Below, one piece after another: positions 30,755 to 41,599 of a stretch of DNA of 64,000 bases. The DNA is from Limnomonas spitsbergensis. Taxonomy: Eukaryota; Chlorophyta; Chlorophyceae; Chlamydomonadales. The notes under the pieces are model-generated. The model searched no databases and had not been told where the DNA came from. It saw only the letters and a program-made list of their open reading frames with translations. The stretch lies in assembly GCA_037349105.1 (NCBI GenBank), contig JAYJMM010000009.1, positions 4,523,001 to 4,587,000 of the forward strand. The letters run 5' to 3'. The translations under genes were made by a program, and so were the position numbers. Numbering within the stretch: position 1 is the first letter of the stretch; each line of letters begins with the position of its first letter.

Positions 30755-31190
30755 CCCGTTGAATCCTCGTTTCCCTACAACCCAGGTCAAACCCCATCTA
30801 CCCTGACTCCTTGAACCCCAGGCAAAGCTTGCTGACTCCAAACCCCAAGCCAAGGCACATTCGCTCCTCGTTTCCCTACAACCCAGGTCAAAGCCCATCG
30901 ACCCTGACTCCTTGAACCCCAGGCAAAGGTTGCTGACCCCAAACCCCAAGCCAAGGCACATTGGCTCCTCGTTTCCTTACAACCCAGGTCAAAGCCCATC
31001 GACCCTGACTCCTTTAACCCCCGGGTAGAAGCCTGGTGACTCCAAACTCCAAGCCAAGGCACATTCGCTCCTCGTTTCTTTACAACCCAGGTCAAAGCCC
31101 ATCGACCCTGACTCCTGGACCCCCAGGTAGAAGCCTGCTGACTCCAAACTCCAAGCCAGCACCTGCTGACTAAGTTATCTCCAGGTCACT
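30755..31190. repeat. Tandem repeat, about 100-bp units
   Basis: Four to five units beginning 'cctcgtttccctacaaccca' at about 30767, 30866, 30966 and 31069, each with 'gactccttgaaccccaggca' and 'ccaaaccccaagccaaggca'. The minus-strand ORFs (30749-31095) are by-products. Confidence 0.85.
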
Positions 31191-31726
31191 GATTCCATGA
31201 ACCCCAAGCCAAGCCTCTCAAGTTTTAAGCCCAAGCCTATTCATTCTTTGAACCCCAAGTTTAAGAGACATAAATTCCCTGAACTCCAAGCCAAAGCCCG
31301 TAAATTCCCTGAATCTGCACAGGGGCGCCTAGCTTCTCATACGAATGCCGATGCGGAGATTTGTTTTGGTTATCCGCCAGAGACGTTCAAGCGGTGCAGT
31401 CAAGCATAGTGATTCCCTGCAGGTGGGATGTGAGGACTAAGGGGATGACTGGTGAAAGATCAGCACATGCGTACATGTCAGGGCATTGCTGCATGTCAGG
31501 GTACTGGTATGCTGCATTTTAGGGTATGCTGCATTTAGGGTATAGTGTATATGTATATTAGGGTATGGCTTGCTGATCAGGGTATACTGCATATCAGGGT
31601 ATAGCTGGCAGATAATCAGTTTTTGTTGCGGCATCTACAAATCGACCCTTCAGGTGTTTCTAATATCAATGCATGGCTGCATGTTGGGGCATGGCTTAGC
31701 ATATCAAGGCGTGGCTGCACATCAGG
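31191..31726. other. No gene recognised; short 'tgaaccccaagcc' and 'tcagggtat' repeats
   Basis: 31195-31320 continues the 'gaaccccaagcc' theme. 31490-31610 has repeated 'agggtatgctgcat'. No domain in the ORFs. Confidence 0.45.
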
Positions 31727-32556
31727 GTGTGGCCAGGTTGGGCAAGCTGCCTCCTACGCTGCCTGCTCCTTGCACGCCTCCCTCAGGCGCAATAGTTTCT
31801 CAAATCATGCTATGGCCAGGTTGGTCAAGCTGCCTCCTACGCTGCCTGCTCCTTGCACGCCTCCCTCATGCGCAGGAGTTGCTCAAATCATGCTATGGCC
31901 AGGTTGGCTATGCTGCCTCCTACGCTGCCTGCTCCTTGCACACCTCCCTCATGCGCAGGAGGTGCTCAAATCATGCTATGGCCAGGTTGGCTATGCTGCC
32001 TCCTACGCTGCCTGCTGCTTGCACGCCTCCCTCATGCGCAGGAGTTGCTCAAATCATGCTATGGCCAGGTTGGCTATGCTGCCTCCTACGCTGCCTGCTC
32101 CTTGCACGCCTCCCTCATGCGCAGGAGTTGCTCAAATCATGCTATGGCCAGGTTGGTCAAGCTGCCTCCTACGCTGCCTGCCCCTTGCATGCCTCCCTCA
32201 TGCGCAGGAGTTGCTCAAATCATGCTATGGCCAGGTTGGTCAAGCTGCCTCCTACGCTGCCTGCTCCTTGCACGCCTCCCTCATGCGCAGGAGTTGCTCA
32301 AATCATGCTATGGCCAGGTTGGTCAAGCTGCCTCCTACGCTGCCTGCTCCTTGCACGCCTCCCTCATGCGCAGGAGTTGCTCAAATCATGCTATGGCCAG
32401 GTTGGTCAAGCTGCCTCCTACGCTGCCTGCTCCTTGCACGCCTCCCTCATGCGCAGGAGTTGCTCAAATCATGCTATGGCCAGGTTGGTCAAGCTGCCTC
32501 CTACGCTGCCTGCTCCTTGCACGCATCCCTCATGCGCAGGAGTTGCTCAAATCACA
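31727..32556 (+). repeat. 83-bp minisatellite (about 10 units)
   Basis: About ten near-identical 83-bp units starting 'gctatggccaggttgg', for example at 31809, 31892 and 31975. Because 83 is not a multiple of three and the unit has no stop in any forward frame, all three forward frames stay open (330, 323 and 243 codons). The resulting Cys/Leu/Pro-rich ORFs have no independent support as proteins. Confidence 0.93.
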
Positions 32557-33694
32557 TCCTAGTCAGAGTCAAAGTCAACCCTGAAGGATCATGACTGTCA
32601 AGGATGCAAGGTCAGCTCTGAGGGCTAGCTACCGTCTAGGTCAGCCCTGCGGGCTGGGGCTACATAGGCCAGTCCTGCGGGTTGAGACAGTCATGGTCAA
32701 CACACAGGGGATGTAACTGTCCTGTTTAGATCGTTGCCAACCCGATGGGCCCTGCTGAACACTCGGCCGTGTGGGGCTGGTAGGGAAGGTCCAAGCTCAA
32801 TTCCAGGGACCATTCACTGCCTGGACCATGGTGCAGCCATGCTATCCTCCTATGTGAGGGGGTGCAGGAGCTTGGAAACGGCGATCTAGACAGGGGGGGG
32901 AAAATGATCATTTGGCAGGTTTGATCCCTCAACCTCCGGGAACGGAGGTATGTTTGATATGGCGCTGAGCTTTTGGCACAACGTGACGGGTCCACAACTA
33001 GCACAGCGCATGGCCGCAACACGACTCCTCAAGTCGATGACATTACCCACCTTTCCTTTTAGAGGGGGGGGAGGTCAGTAGTTCTCGTTTGCGTTCCTCC
33101 CTTTCTTTGCTTCCCCTAACTCAAGTTTCCTTTTCCCATCTTCACTGTTGGGCGGCTGGGCACCCATGCGGGCAAGCCTTTCCAGCATGGTCCAGAGGTG
33201 TAGCGTAATTGACTTTGTGCCGCTGTGCCCCGCTCAAAAGCTCAGTTCCGTCAGTAAAAGAAGTTTTAGTCCATCGGCAGCTGTCCTCTCATCTCCCATC
33301 AATTCTGCTCTAAATTTTAGCTTGTTTTCACATCCGACATGACCCAAGAAGGGTATGGAACCTTTATTTTGACCTGCAAACTAAGTTATTTGTCATTCCT
33401 TGAGCAAGCCGTAGCGCAGCCACCACTGGGACGATGGGGGCCAAACCTTGAACGACATAGAATTGGTGGCCCAAGCAGCAGAGGTTTCTGCTCGTGCCCT
33501 CTCGGTCGCAGGCCCTCATGTACGTGAAATTTAGCTTGCGATGGGCTCCCACGCGGCCCAGGTTTTTGAGCATGGCCCATGATTGAACGTCATTGATGTG
33601 GTGGGATCTGCCACTTGGGATAGAGCCCTAGAGATCTGTGCTGCCCAGTGCCAGGCCAGCTGAGAAATGAGTTGGCGCCCACATGTCCGTGAGT
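32557..33694. repeat. Dispersed repeats A and B, further copies
   Basis: 32735-32945 is a family A copy (direct match to 118-330). 33140-33215 and 33535-33600 are family B motifs. 33410-33500 shares 'ccaccactgg..ggggccaaaccttga' with about 27715-27750. No gene. Confidence 0.55.
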
Positions 33695-33840
33695 CCGTGT
33701 ATCGGTACCAAAGATTCTACCACCAGAGTCACAAGGTTCGAATCCAAGCGTGTCTTGCTTCATCTGAGTTAGAGGTTCTAATCAAAGACTGCCGTATTTC
33801 ACCGCATAAGCTCAAGGTTCAAATGCAAGCCTATTGCACC
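33695..33840 (+). repeat. Three short units with B-box-like words
   Basis: Three 40-50-bp units each contain a 'aaggttcgaatccaag'-like word (near 33735, 33770 and 33812). Resembles a decaying tRNA-derived SINE tail but no full tRNA is visible. Confidence 0.3.
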
Positions 33841-34887
33841 CCTAGAGTCGGAAGATAATGGGAAAGCCATACGCTGACACACCTTCAAATAGGCCTGTAC
33901 TTAGAGACTTCACTGAGTAAGCATGTCCATTGTTACAAAACAGGAACAGCAAAGACGTGCCCTGAGAGAAGTATGGTTCACTGTATGCTTCAAACCTATC
34001 TAAACAAGCATGCATGGGCCCTGCGCCTGCAAGACTAATCTGATTATGGGAGGATAAATATTTGAAATACAGACAAAGCAGCTATTACGCATTTATGCCT
34101 GCCAAACCTGAAGCAGCAAAGACAAAAACATTGTAATAATTGTATCATACCCCATGCTGAGGGGGCATATCACACTCTACTTATATTCTTATGACGTGCT
34201 TCAATTCACTACTGAACAGTACACTTGCAACGTTTGACCAGCAAAACGTTTCAATCATGTAAATGGGCGAGCATTGCAGAGCAGCCTCATTTAACCCTCC
34301 ACCAGCTACCAAGGCCTGTCGAACGACAACAGGTGGCAGTCACCAGGACTTTGCCACCTTCAAATTAAGGATAAGAACAGCGCACTTGACTTTAAAACCG
34401 GAAAAGGAGCATTCCCTGTGGCAGGCAGGCGGTCTCAGCTCATGCCATCCATCAACTTTAAAAGGCATCCAGAGGGCATAGCGCCTTCGTCACGTGGGCA
34501 CTCTGGGCAGCAGACCCAAACCCACGAATGAGCCAACGCAGGAGATTGCAGTGTCTAGGATTCAGCACTGGACAAACCACACAAGTCGGGTATAGAAATT
34601 GCAGTACCTATGGTTGAGCACTGTTCAAAATCATACAAACGGCCATCGAGATGAGCAGAAACCCAACGAGGCCAACAGGTCATCCACCCTGGTGAAGTAG
34701 TGGCTAGCTGTGCTCATTCCGGCGTTTTTTGTGGGCCTCCTCCATGTGTCTGGGCAAGGATCTCCCTTCAAAGCAGCTCCATGTCTTGAGGGGATTAATG
34801 CTGCAGGCGGTGGAAGCACCAGCTTGCTCTGGTAGGCAAGCAGGGTCTTGCGCAGGGACGGCGGCGGCAAATTGAGGCTCCATGCCC
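33841..34887. other. No gene recognised
   Basis: Probable 3' flank of the minus-strand gene at 34888-35364. 34770-34870 partly repeats the end of that gene ('gggatcaa..ctgcaggcggtgga'). ORF 34631-34870 (minus) has no domain. Confidence 0.35.
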
Positions 34888-35364
34888 CTAGGGGATCAAG
34901 GCCTCTGGTGGAGGCGGCATCAGGCCGCTCAACGCATCCTCAAAGTCCATGAGGTAGACCAGGCTCAAGTAGGCCAGCCCAAGGATAATAGCAACAGCTG
35001 CTGTCAGCACCACGTTGCCCTGGTTGCCTGGGGGGATGAGCCCTGCCTCTTCGACCTTCTGCAGGACTGGGGTGGAGAAGGACTCCTGGAAGGGGTCATC
35101 TTGTGAGGGGGTAGGGTCGTCCTTTGAGTCACCTGCCAGGGCTTGCAGCCGAGATGCCGCTTGCATGGGCCCATACGACGTGTCCCGAGCGTCTCGAGGG
35201 TGGTAGGTCGAGGTAGTCGATAGGGGTGTATTTCGGAGGTGCTTTCGGGACAGGGGGCGTACAAGCGAGGCAGTTCTTGGAGCAGCTGAGGCAATGCGAC
35301 TAGGTAATCTGTCAGTGAGGAGGCTGTTAGGAGAGACGACCCGCGAGGTGATACATGGGGCCAT
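34888..35364 (-). CDS. Predicted plastid-targeted single-pass membrane protein
   Basis: 158 codons from ATG 35364. Residues 1-60 are rich in Ser, Thr, Arg and Ala with almost no acids ('SRVVSPNSLLTDRLPSRIAS'), typical of a chloroplast transit peptide. An acidic linker follows ('DDPTPSQDDPFQESF'), then 'EEAGLIPPGNQGN', one strong membrane helix 'VVLTAAVAIILGLAYLSLVYL' and a short tail 'MDFEDALSGLMPPPPEALIP'. The layout suits a small thylakoid or envelope protein. No family was recognised. It has no introns in the window and no close neighbour; plastid location is inference from composition. Confidence 0.6.
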   Translation of the reverse strand: MAPCITSRVVSPNSLLTDRLPSRIASAAPRTASLVRPLSRKHLRNTPLSTTSTYHPRDARDTSYGPMQAASRLQALAGDSKDDPTPSQDDPFQESFSTPVLQKVEEAGLIPPGNQGNVVLTAAVAIILGLAYLSLVYLMDFEDALSGLMPPPPEALIP

Positions 35365-36296
35365 TCTGCTGTTGGCTCCTTCAGTATAAAGGTGTTCAGG
35401 GAGTTAAGTTGGGATTCAATGACAAGGGGTGAGGCCGAATGTTGAAGATTTACACAGTGTCGAGCGTGTAGGCCGTGTTAGAAAGAAGGAAAGAAAACGC
35501 CTGAGTGTGGCTTGAGGTTGCGTTGTAGGTTCGCTCGGTCTTGCACGCTGGTTTCGGTTCCCTGGTTCTCTGGCTTCGTCGGTTTCGGCATTCGTGTCAC
35601 CCGTACATCGGTGGTGCCTGATAGGTGGTCGAGATGCGGTCACGTGTTCTTATAGATAAGCTTGAAATAGGGCCCTTACCTTTAACACATGCTCGCTGAT
35701 TAAATTTCCCATCTGCTCAAATGAACGGTCAACTGATTCATAGCCCTGAATGGGCACCCAGACATGGCCTGAGACATGGCGGTCTGTCGGGCGGTGGAAA
35801 GTGTGATGTAGCCGAGTGACTGATGACTGATCCGTGACGTGGTTCAGGTTCGCATTTGTGTGCAAGTTATTGATGCAGCAGGAAAATGCACACCTGCACT
35901 ACCATCGTGCACGACCATCAACCAACGCCGTTATACAGCTTGCCATATGGATCGATGATATGAGGCTGTTCTGCGGGTGACTGTTCTGCGGGTGACTGTT
36001 CTGCGTCATGACGTATCGGTAGCTGGCGGAGTTGCGGAGCAGCTTCCGGGTTGACACCCCCCCTGTCACAACTCACAATCTCGATGGCCCAACATGGAAG
36101 ATCGTGAATCCAACATCAGTCATCACATTGCCTCATCTCTAGCGTAAGCCGACCAGTATCGCGCATCGCCTGCAGCATATATTATATTCTCGTTACCTGG
36201 CCATCGCCGGTCTCTGTCCTGTCCTTGTCGCACCCATCTGTATATCAGCACTATCCAGTCCCCGGCTCGCACGGGCTGCAGTCTGTCTTTCGAAGA
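35365..36296. other. No gene recognised
   Basis: Upstream region of the minus-strand gene and of the plus-strand bZIP gene, so a divergent promoter region is expected. No specific box can be defended. 35968-36005 has a short 'ctgttctgcgggtga' repeat. Confidence 0.4.
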
Positions 36297-36422
36297 ATGC
36301 TGCACATGATACGTTCGTTTTCGCACACGCTGGAGCGCATGGACGACGTGTGGACGGGGCCCTGGAGCTGCATGGCGGCATGTAACGACGCCGGGATGTT
36401 GATGGTGGAGGATGCCGACCCG
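36297..36422 (+). CDS. Possible first exon of the bZIP gene
   Basis: Runs from ATG 36297 for 42 codons to a good donor 'CCCG|GTGAGC' in phase 0. It would join in frame to the acceptor 'CCCGCATCGCAG' ending at 37667. The peptide ('MIRSFSHTLERMDDVWTGPW...MLMVEDADP') is protein-like but has no known motif. The 1.25-kb intron contains AT-rich and 'gatacggcac' repeats. If rejected, translation of the bZIP protein can start at ATG 37683. Confidence 0.35.
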
Positions 36423-36539
36423 GTGAGCGCTGTTAAACCCTGAAGGAATTGCTCGCCCGCAAGATGCTGTGACGACCGTCGCACTCAGTGCGGCCTAGCA
36501 GCACTGCTGTAGCAGCTGATAACAGGGGTCCCATGTTAT

Positions 36540-37667
36540 TCTAAGTGAATTAAGATCTCGCATACCGGTATCCGCGTGGATTTATTATTTATACCGGTAT
36601 GCTACGTTGCTTGGTAGGCCTGGGGGGGGGCATTCACATTTATTATGTGCGTAACATCGACAGCAATGATGTGTATATACTGGCGAATATGAATGTGGTG
36701 CGTTTGAGCGGGCGGGTTTGAAAGTAGAGGCAGGCCTGCTGACCTGACGCCGTGATCCATGCATACTGCGCTGTCGGGGTCGGCAGCAGCAAATTGAAAG
36801 GGGGCATGCCTCACAGGTTGCCCTACGAATTGCGAATGCCATTGATCCTACCAGGGGATCCTGTTATAATCATGGAATTAGATACCATACCGCGTCGTCA
36901 GGGTCGAGGGCAGCTGTCGCAAAGATTAATCTGTCCTCGTGTCCCGGACATGACCAATATCCACTACACCGCGCGCGCCTTGCGCCCGGCACCTACCCGG
37001 CCTCGCGGAAGTTTCCCAGGCATCTGCTGTCTGGCGAGGCAATGCGCCTCGGGGGTCGATGTATGTCGTCGTGGGATGCAGGGAGCAATCTAAGCCAAAC
37101 TTGGTGTCCAACCTGGACACATTTGAAAGATCTGCAGCGCTTTTCCATATTTTTCTTCTAGGCGGCATGCTTGCATTCATGTGTGCATGCACCACTGTGG
37201 CACAGATCCGGTGCCATGGTAGCACGATACGGCATGATACGGCGCAATACGGCACAGGTTCAGCCGGATTGTACTACCAAAGTGCCACGATACGGCACGA
37301 TACGGCACAGGTTCAGCCGGATTGTGCAACCATGTCCGGTGCAGCTGAACCTGAACTGGCTTGATACCAACCTTTTGCAGCTGCTGCAGGCCTGAAGGCA
37401 GAATTATTGTTGTCTGGAATGTTAAAATATACCGATATTCACTTATGCAATCTGATACTGCGGTATGCGCGGGGTCACCGGAAGCCCCGGTCGGGGAAAA
37501 ACGACCCCGGAGGAGCAGGCATTTCTCAGGAAATAAAGAAGCTGCAATAATTCGCAGGCCATTGCAGGCGGTGTGCACATGAGGATACCGTTAAGCATGA
37601 TCCTTCTGGAGCAAGTCCCTTGATCATTTCTCCTCATAAACCAGTTACCGACCTTCCCGCATCGCAG
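36540..37667. repeat. Presumed intron with short repeats
   Basis: 36560-36602 has an inverted pair 'cataccggtat ... ataccggtatg'. 37217-37335 has two units of about 64 bp made of 'cacgatacggcac' and 'aggttcagccggattgt'. No domain in short ORFs. Confidence 0.5.
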
Positions 37668-40600
37668 GCCTTTTCAGACGGCATGTTTCTGAAGACCTCC
37701 ATGAGCATGAGCATACTGGATGATGTTCCTGACGTCGGGACTGGGAAAGTGGGTAACAGCACAGCAGCCTCGCAGCACCAGCAGCAGCAGGAGGCAGTGT
37801 CAGGCGTACGCTTCGGGCGGACTAGCTTTGGGGAGTTTGGGCGTAATTGCATCGGGGACTTGGGGCGCAGCAGCTTTGGGCGGAGCAGCATGGACATTGG
37901 ATCACCCATGTGGATCCCCACCTTGCCGACTTGCCTGTCAGCCATCAAGCCCGCCCAGCCAGACGAGGGCGCCCTCATGGGCTTCGATCTGACGTTATTC
38001 GACCTGCCCTTGGCCGCACACGCATCGACTTGGAGCGAGGGCTCGCCTCCGCTCGCCGATTACACCCTCCCCTCGCCCTGCTCCTCAGAGCGGCCTGTCG
38101 TGGAGGGCAGGTCTGCTAGGAGGCGCTCGCCTTCGCAGCTACTCCCGCTGTCGTCGGCTACGTCAGGGGGCGTGGTGAAGGCTCGGGGCGCCTCGCACCG
38201 CTGCACGCTGCAGCAGCAGAAAGGTGGGTCTAATCCTGGAATCTGGAATATTAACAATTTATTTCAACCCTCAATTTGAACCTAGTACCGTAGCCTGTAA
38301 TATTCGAAACACATCATTGAAGTCCCTGTCTTCCTGATCTCATGCCTGGCGACTATATCCTGAAACCCGTAACATTGTTGCCTCTGCCAGGTTCAAGCAT
38401 CAGCGATGACGACTGGCTGGATGCTGCGGCTATCTGCATCTCAAGCTCAAGCAGCGCCAGAGCTGTAGTCACAACAGGCCCTCCTGCAGCAGCTTCAGCT
38501 CAGAACACCGGCCGTCCAAGGACCTCATTCGACTCTTTCAACCCTTACAAGCTGCCGGGAGACTTCACAATGGCCTCTACAGCAGCAGCAGCTTTTGCTC
38601 AGTGCACCGGCCGTCCAAGGACCTCGTTCGACTCTTTCGACCCGTATGAGCTGCTGCAAGGTGTCACAATCACCTCTACTGCGGCAGCAGCTTCTACTCA
38701 GTGCACCGGCCGTCCAAGGACCTCGGTCGGCTCTTTCGACCCTTACAAGCTACCGGGAGATTTCACAGTGGCCTCTACTGCAGTAGCAGCTTCTGCTCCA
38801 TGCTCTGGCCGTCCGAGGACTTCATTTGACTCTCTCGACCCTTATGAGCTTCCAGAAGATGTCACAATGGCCCATACTGCGGCAGCAGCTTCTGCCCGGG
38901 GCATAAGCCTTCCAAGCACCTCGTTTGACCTCCTCCATCCTTCTGAGCTGCCTGATGACGACTTTGCGGCTGTCAACTTTGATTTCAAGAAAGCCCTGCG
39001 CATCCAGGCTAATCGGGAGGTGAGTGGAGGCGGGCAGTTTGATCCAGTTTATAAGAGATGAGTGGAGGTAACGTTAACGGTAACGGCGCGGATGTGGCTT
39101 CGGCCCAGGCTGCGCTGTTTCCTTAACTCTCACGCCCCCCACGGGGCTTAGCTTTCTTTCTTCTTTCTGAGTGGAGGTAAGTATACGGAGGCAGGTTGGG
39201 GGTGTGAGGTCAGTGGAGAGAGGCAGTGGTTGACGAGTGATGACCGGCCAGGGAATGCCAGGATAAACAAAGGCCCTGGGTCAATGAAGGCCCTAGGTAA
39301 ATGAAGGCCCGAGGTACACAAAGGCCTTGGCAACCAGAGTAAAACCGGCGGGAATTAAAGGGTGACTCCGTTTAGCTGAAGAGTTTCCGAAGGCCATCGG
39401 CGAAGCCTGCGGACATTGTGCTCCAAGCTTTCAAATAGGCTGGCATATCTCAATATCTCAGCCCCCAAGGTTCGCCATGGGTTGGCAAGGGTATGGGTGG
39501 GCCAGGATATGTGTGGACCAGGACATGTGTGGGCAAAGACACGTTGGTGTGGACAAGTCAGGAGTCTGTACATCTCCTGCTTTCCATTAGAACTAAAGCG
39601 TCTTAGACTGGAGGGCACTACCGGTACATGTCAGCCAGCTACGGTCACGGCGCGGATGTGGCTTCGGCCCCGGCTGCGCTGTTTTTTCCCCTTAACTCTC
39701 ATGCCCCTTCCGTGGCGCAGCTGTCTTTCTTTCTGTCAGCCAGCTGGCCTGATTGATTCCATTTCCCAGCTCCTCAAAGTCTGGCATGCATTCGGCGGGC
39801 GCCCCTTAGAACTCTGCACCCTCTAGCGCGTTAGACATCTAACGCAGTCTGTTTATGCATCTCACCATTATACTTATAAACCCTAAACCCTTAACCCTTC
39901 TTCATTAGCGGATTTGAATAGTGCATATATATCAAGATGTAGTGCTCTTCTCCGTCAACTCTTGATGTCTTTCCGATGTTTCTGTACCGCCTCTCCAATG
40001 ATTATGTATTGCCTCACTCTTAACCTGCACTGCAGAGCGCCATCAAATCCAAGGAGCGGAAGATGCAGTACAGCAGTACGCTCGATTCCCAGCTGGTAGT
40101 TGTGCATCAGGAGATCGACTGCCTGGCGGGAAAGCTGATGGGACTTAGAACAAAAGCGGCCACACTCGGGCAGCACGCGCGGGATGCGGCAACAAATGTG
40201 AGTGCCTGGTTGGATGTGGGCCTTATTCGGGCAGGAAATGAGGGGATGACAGGGAAGACACAGAACAATGGGAGGATACGTTATACGTACCATGATTCTG
40301 ATGGCCCATCACGGTTTGGAGGTATAAGTCAGGACCACTTTGTGTCCCAGAACCTCTCTGTACCTCTACCGTAGATTTGACTTGTCTTCCCTCGGATATG
40401 AAAATATGATTTCTTTTAATGCTGTCCTCAGGGCAAACTTTCTTATTTTCTGACTGAAATCTGGCGTTGACAATCGATCATGAGTAATTGTATGGATCCC
40501 TCAACCCCAAACAGCGTTAATTATGAGGGAAGGCAAAGCAATTATACAGTATTCCATGAAGCCTATAAGTCATGTATTAATCGGTACTTCTTCTCTGTTC

Positions 40601-41161
40601 CTGATGCAGTGCGATGGTTTGCGCCAGGAGCTCAGTGATGGGCTGGATCAGAACCGGCAAATGGGCAAACTCATCCTCCAGATGCAAGCATCTCTGGGCC
40701 TCCCTGCCAGCCTGCCAGACCTCCGTGCCGAAGGCCCCACCACAGCCGGCTGCCAAAGCGACGCTGAGGAGCCCTCCCCGGGGCCGCTACCGCTGCTGGA
40801 CAGCGGCGCATCTGGAGCAGGTGCGCCCTTTCCGAGCCTTGCCACATGGATCTTGGAGACTGCTGCAAAGCAGGAGCGGCTGGGGTGCCCTGGCAGCTCG
40901 GCAGTCCAGGCGGAAGGTCCCCTGCTGGGCCTGAGGGGTACCACGGACGCCGCGCCCCGACCACCTTCTGCTGTGGATCCCCCCCAGCCTGTCGGATCTA
41001 GATCCGACCCGCTGGCGGCATCATCGGATCCGGCTGCTGCGGGCACATCAGCAGCAGCTGCTGCTGTTGCTGGCCCTTGTTTGTTTGCGCCTCCTGTCGC
41101 CCTGGATGTGCCATCACCGTCTAGGTTGCGGTCGGGCATGGTGTCTTTGGTTGTGCGGTAG
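37668..41161 (+). CDS. bZIP transcription factor, plant group I-like (RF2a/VIP1 type basic region)
   Basis: Four exons join cleanly: 37668-38223, 38391-39019, 40036-40197 and 40610-41161, with donors GTGGGT, GTGAGT and GTGAGT and acceptors GCCAG, TGCAG and TGCAG. From ATG 37683 the protein has 627 residues. The third intron splits the basic region: '..LRIQANRE' in exon 2 and 'SAIKSKERKMQY' in exon 3. Together they give N-x7-K-x9-L, where Lys replaces the usual Arg, the mark of plant group I bZIPs. The zipper has Leu/Val at heptad positions +18, +25, +32, +39 and +46 after the Asn, and a further coiled segment 'LRQELSDGLDQNRQMGKLI' opens the last exon. Exon 1 has repeated 'GRTSFGEFGRN' units; exon 2 has 33-residue repeats. 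The C-terminus is Pro/Ala/Ser-rich. A nuclear DNA-binding regulator; targets unknown. Confidence 0.82.
38500..38940 (+). repeat. Four to five 99-bp (33-residue) repeats inside the bZIP coding exon
   Basis: In-frame units beginning 'GRPRTSFDSFDPYELPGD' recur about every 99 bp (near 38505, 38604, 38703, 38802, 38901), each followed by an Ala/Ser-rich spacer. The last unit is diverged and runs into the basic region. Such Ser- and acidic-residue-bearing repeats could be activation or phosphorylation modules. Confidence 0.85.
39073..39745. repeat. Direct repeat within the bZIP intron
   Basis: 39083-39170 and 39645-39740 share 'ggcgcggatgtggcttcggc', 'ggctgcgctgtt' and 'ccttaactctca'. The remainder of the intron (39020-40035) holds 'ggccagga.atgtgtgg' short repeats. 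Confidence 0.6.
40369..40549 (-). mobile_element. TA-flanked MITE, Tc1/mariner-like, copy 2
   Basis: Lies in the last intron of the bZIP gene. Bounded by TA, with ends 'CCGTAGATTTGACTTGTCTT' and 'AAGGCAAAGCAATTATACAG'. The interior is the reverse complement of the copies at 29153-29357 and 57260-57451. Confidence 0.75.
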
Positions 41162-41599
41162 CAGCAACAACGACACATGCAACATGAAGGGCGTAAGATG
41201 GGGGAGGTGCAGCGAATGGCTTGGTTGCCGCTTTTTATTTGATATAGGGACACTTGGGTCTTAGTGCTAGATGTTGTTGAATAGTTGGACGCAGCTTTGT
41301 CTGAATGGCTTTTCTCTGTACTTGTCCGGGAAAAATGATTCGTATCATCATGTGAAGTTTGTGAAGTTTTTACAGTCCAACAGAGCATCACAATTGATGC
41401 ATGGGACATGTGTCCGTAAACCGGTACAGGCACTTGATACACTAGGACAGAAAGCGAAAACCAGTGACCCCCCTGGGCAAGCAACTAGCACACAACCACG
41501 ACAGTGGCGTGGGAATGAACCCCAAAGTGCAGAAGATAAGCCCCAGCCATAAAACATGACGTGGGTGCAAAAGAGTTCGATTGAGCACCGCCTAGAGAG
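41162..41599. repeat. Intergenic with dispersed repeat C
   Basis: 41345-41560 is a repeat C copy extended by 'aaaccagtgacccccctggg' and 'gataagccccagccataaaa'. The extended unit is shared with 62260-62580. Confidence 0.6.

Noticed and set aside
31570..32594. Three overlapping ORFs of 243-330 codons read as genes
   Set aside because: All come from the 83-bp tandem unit; the same peptides appear in every frame.
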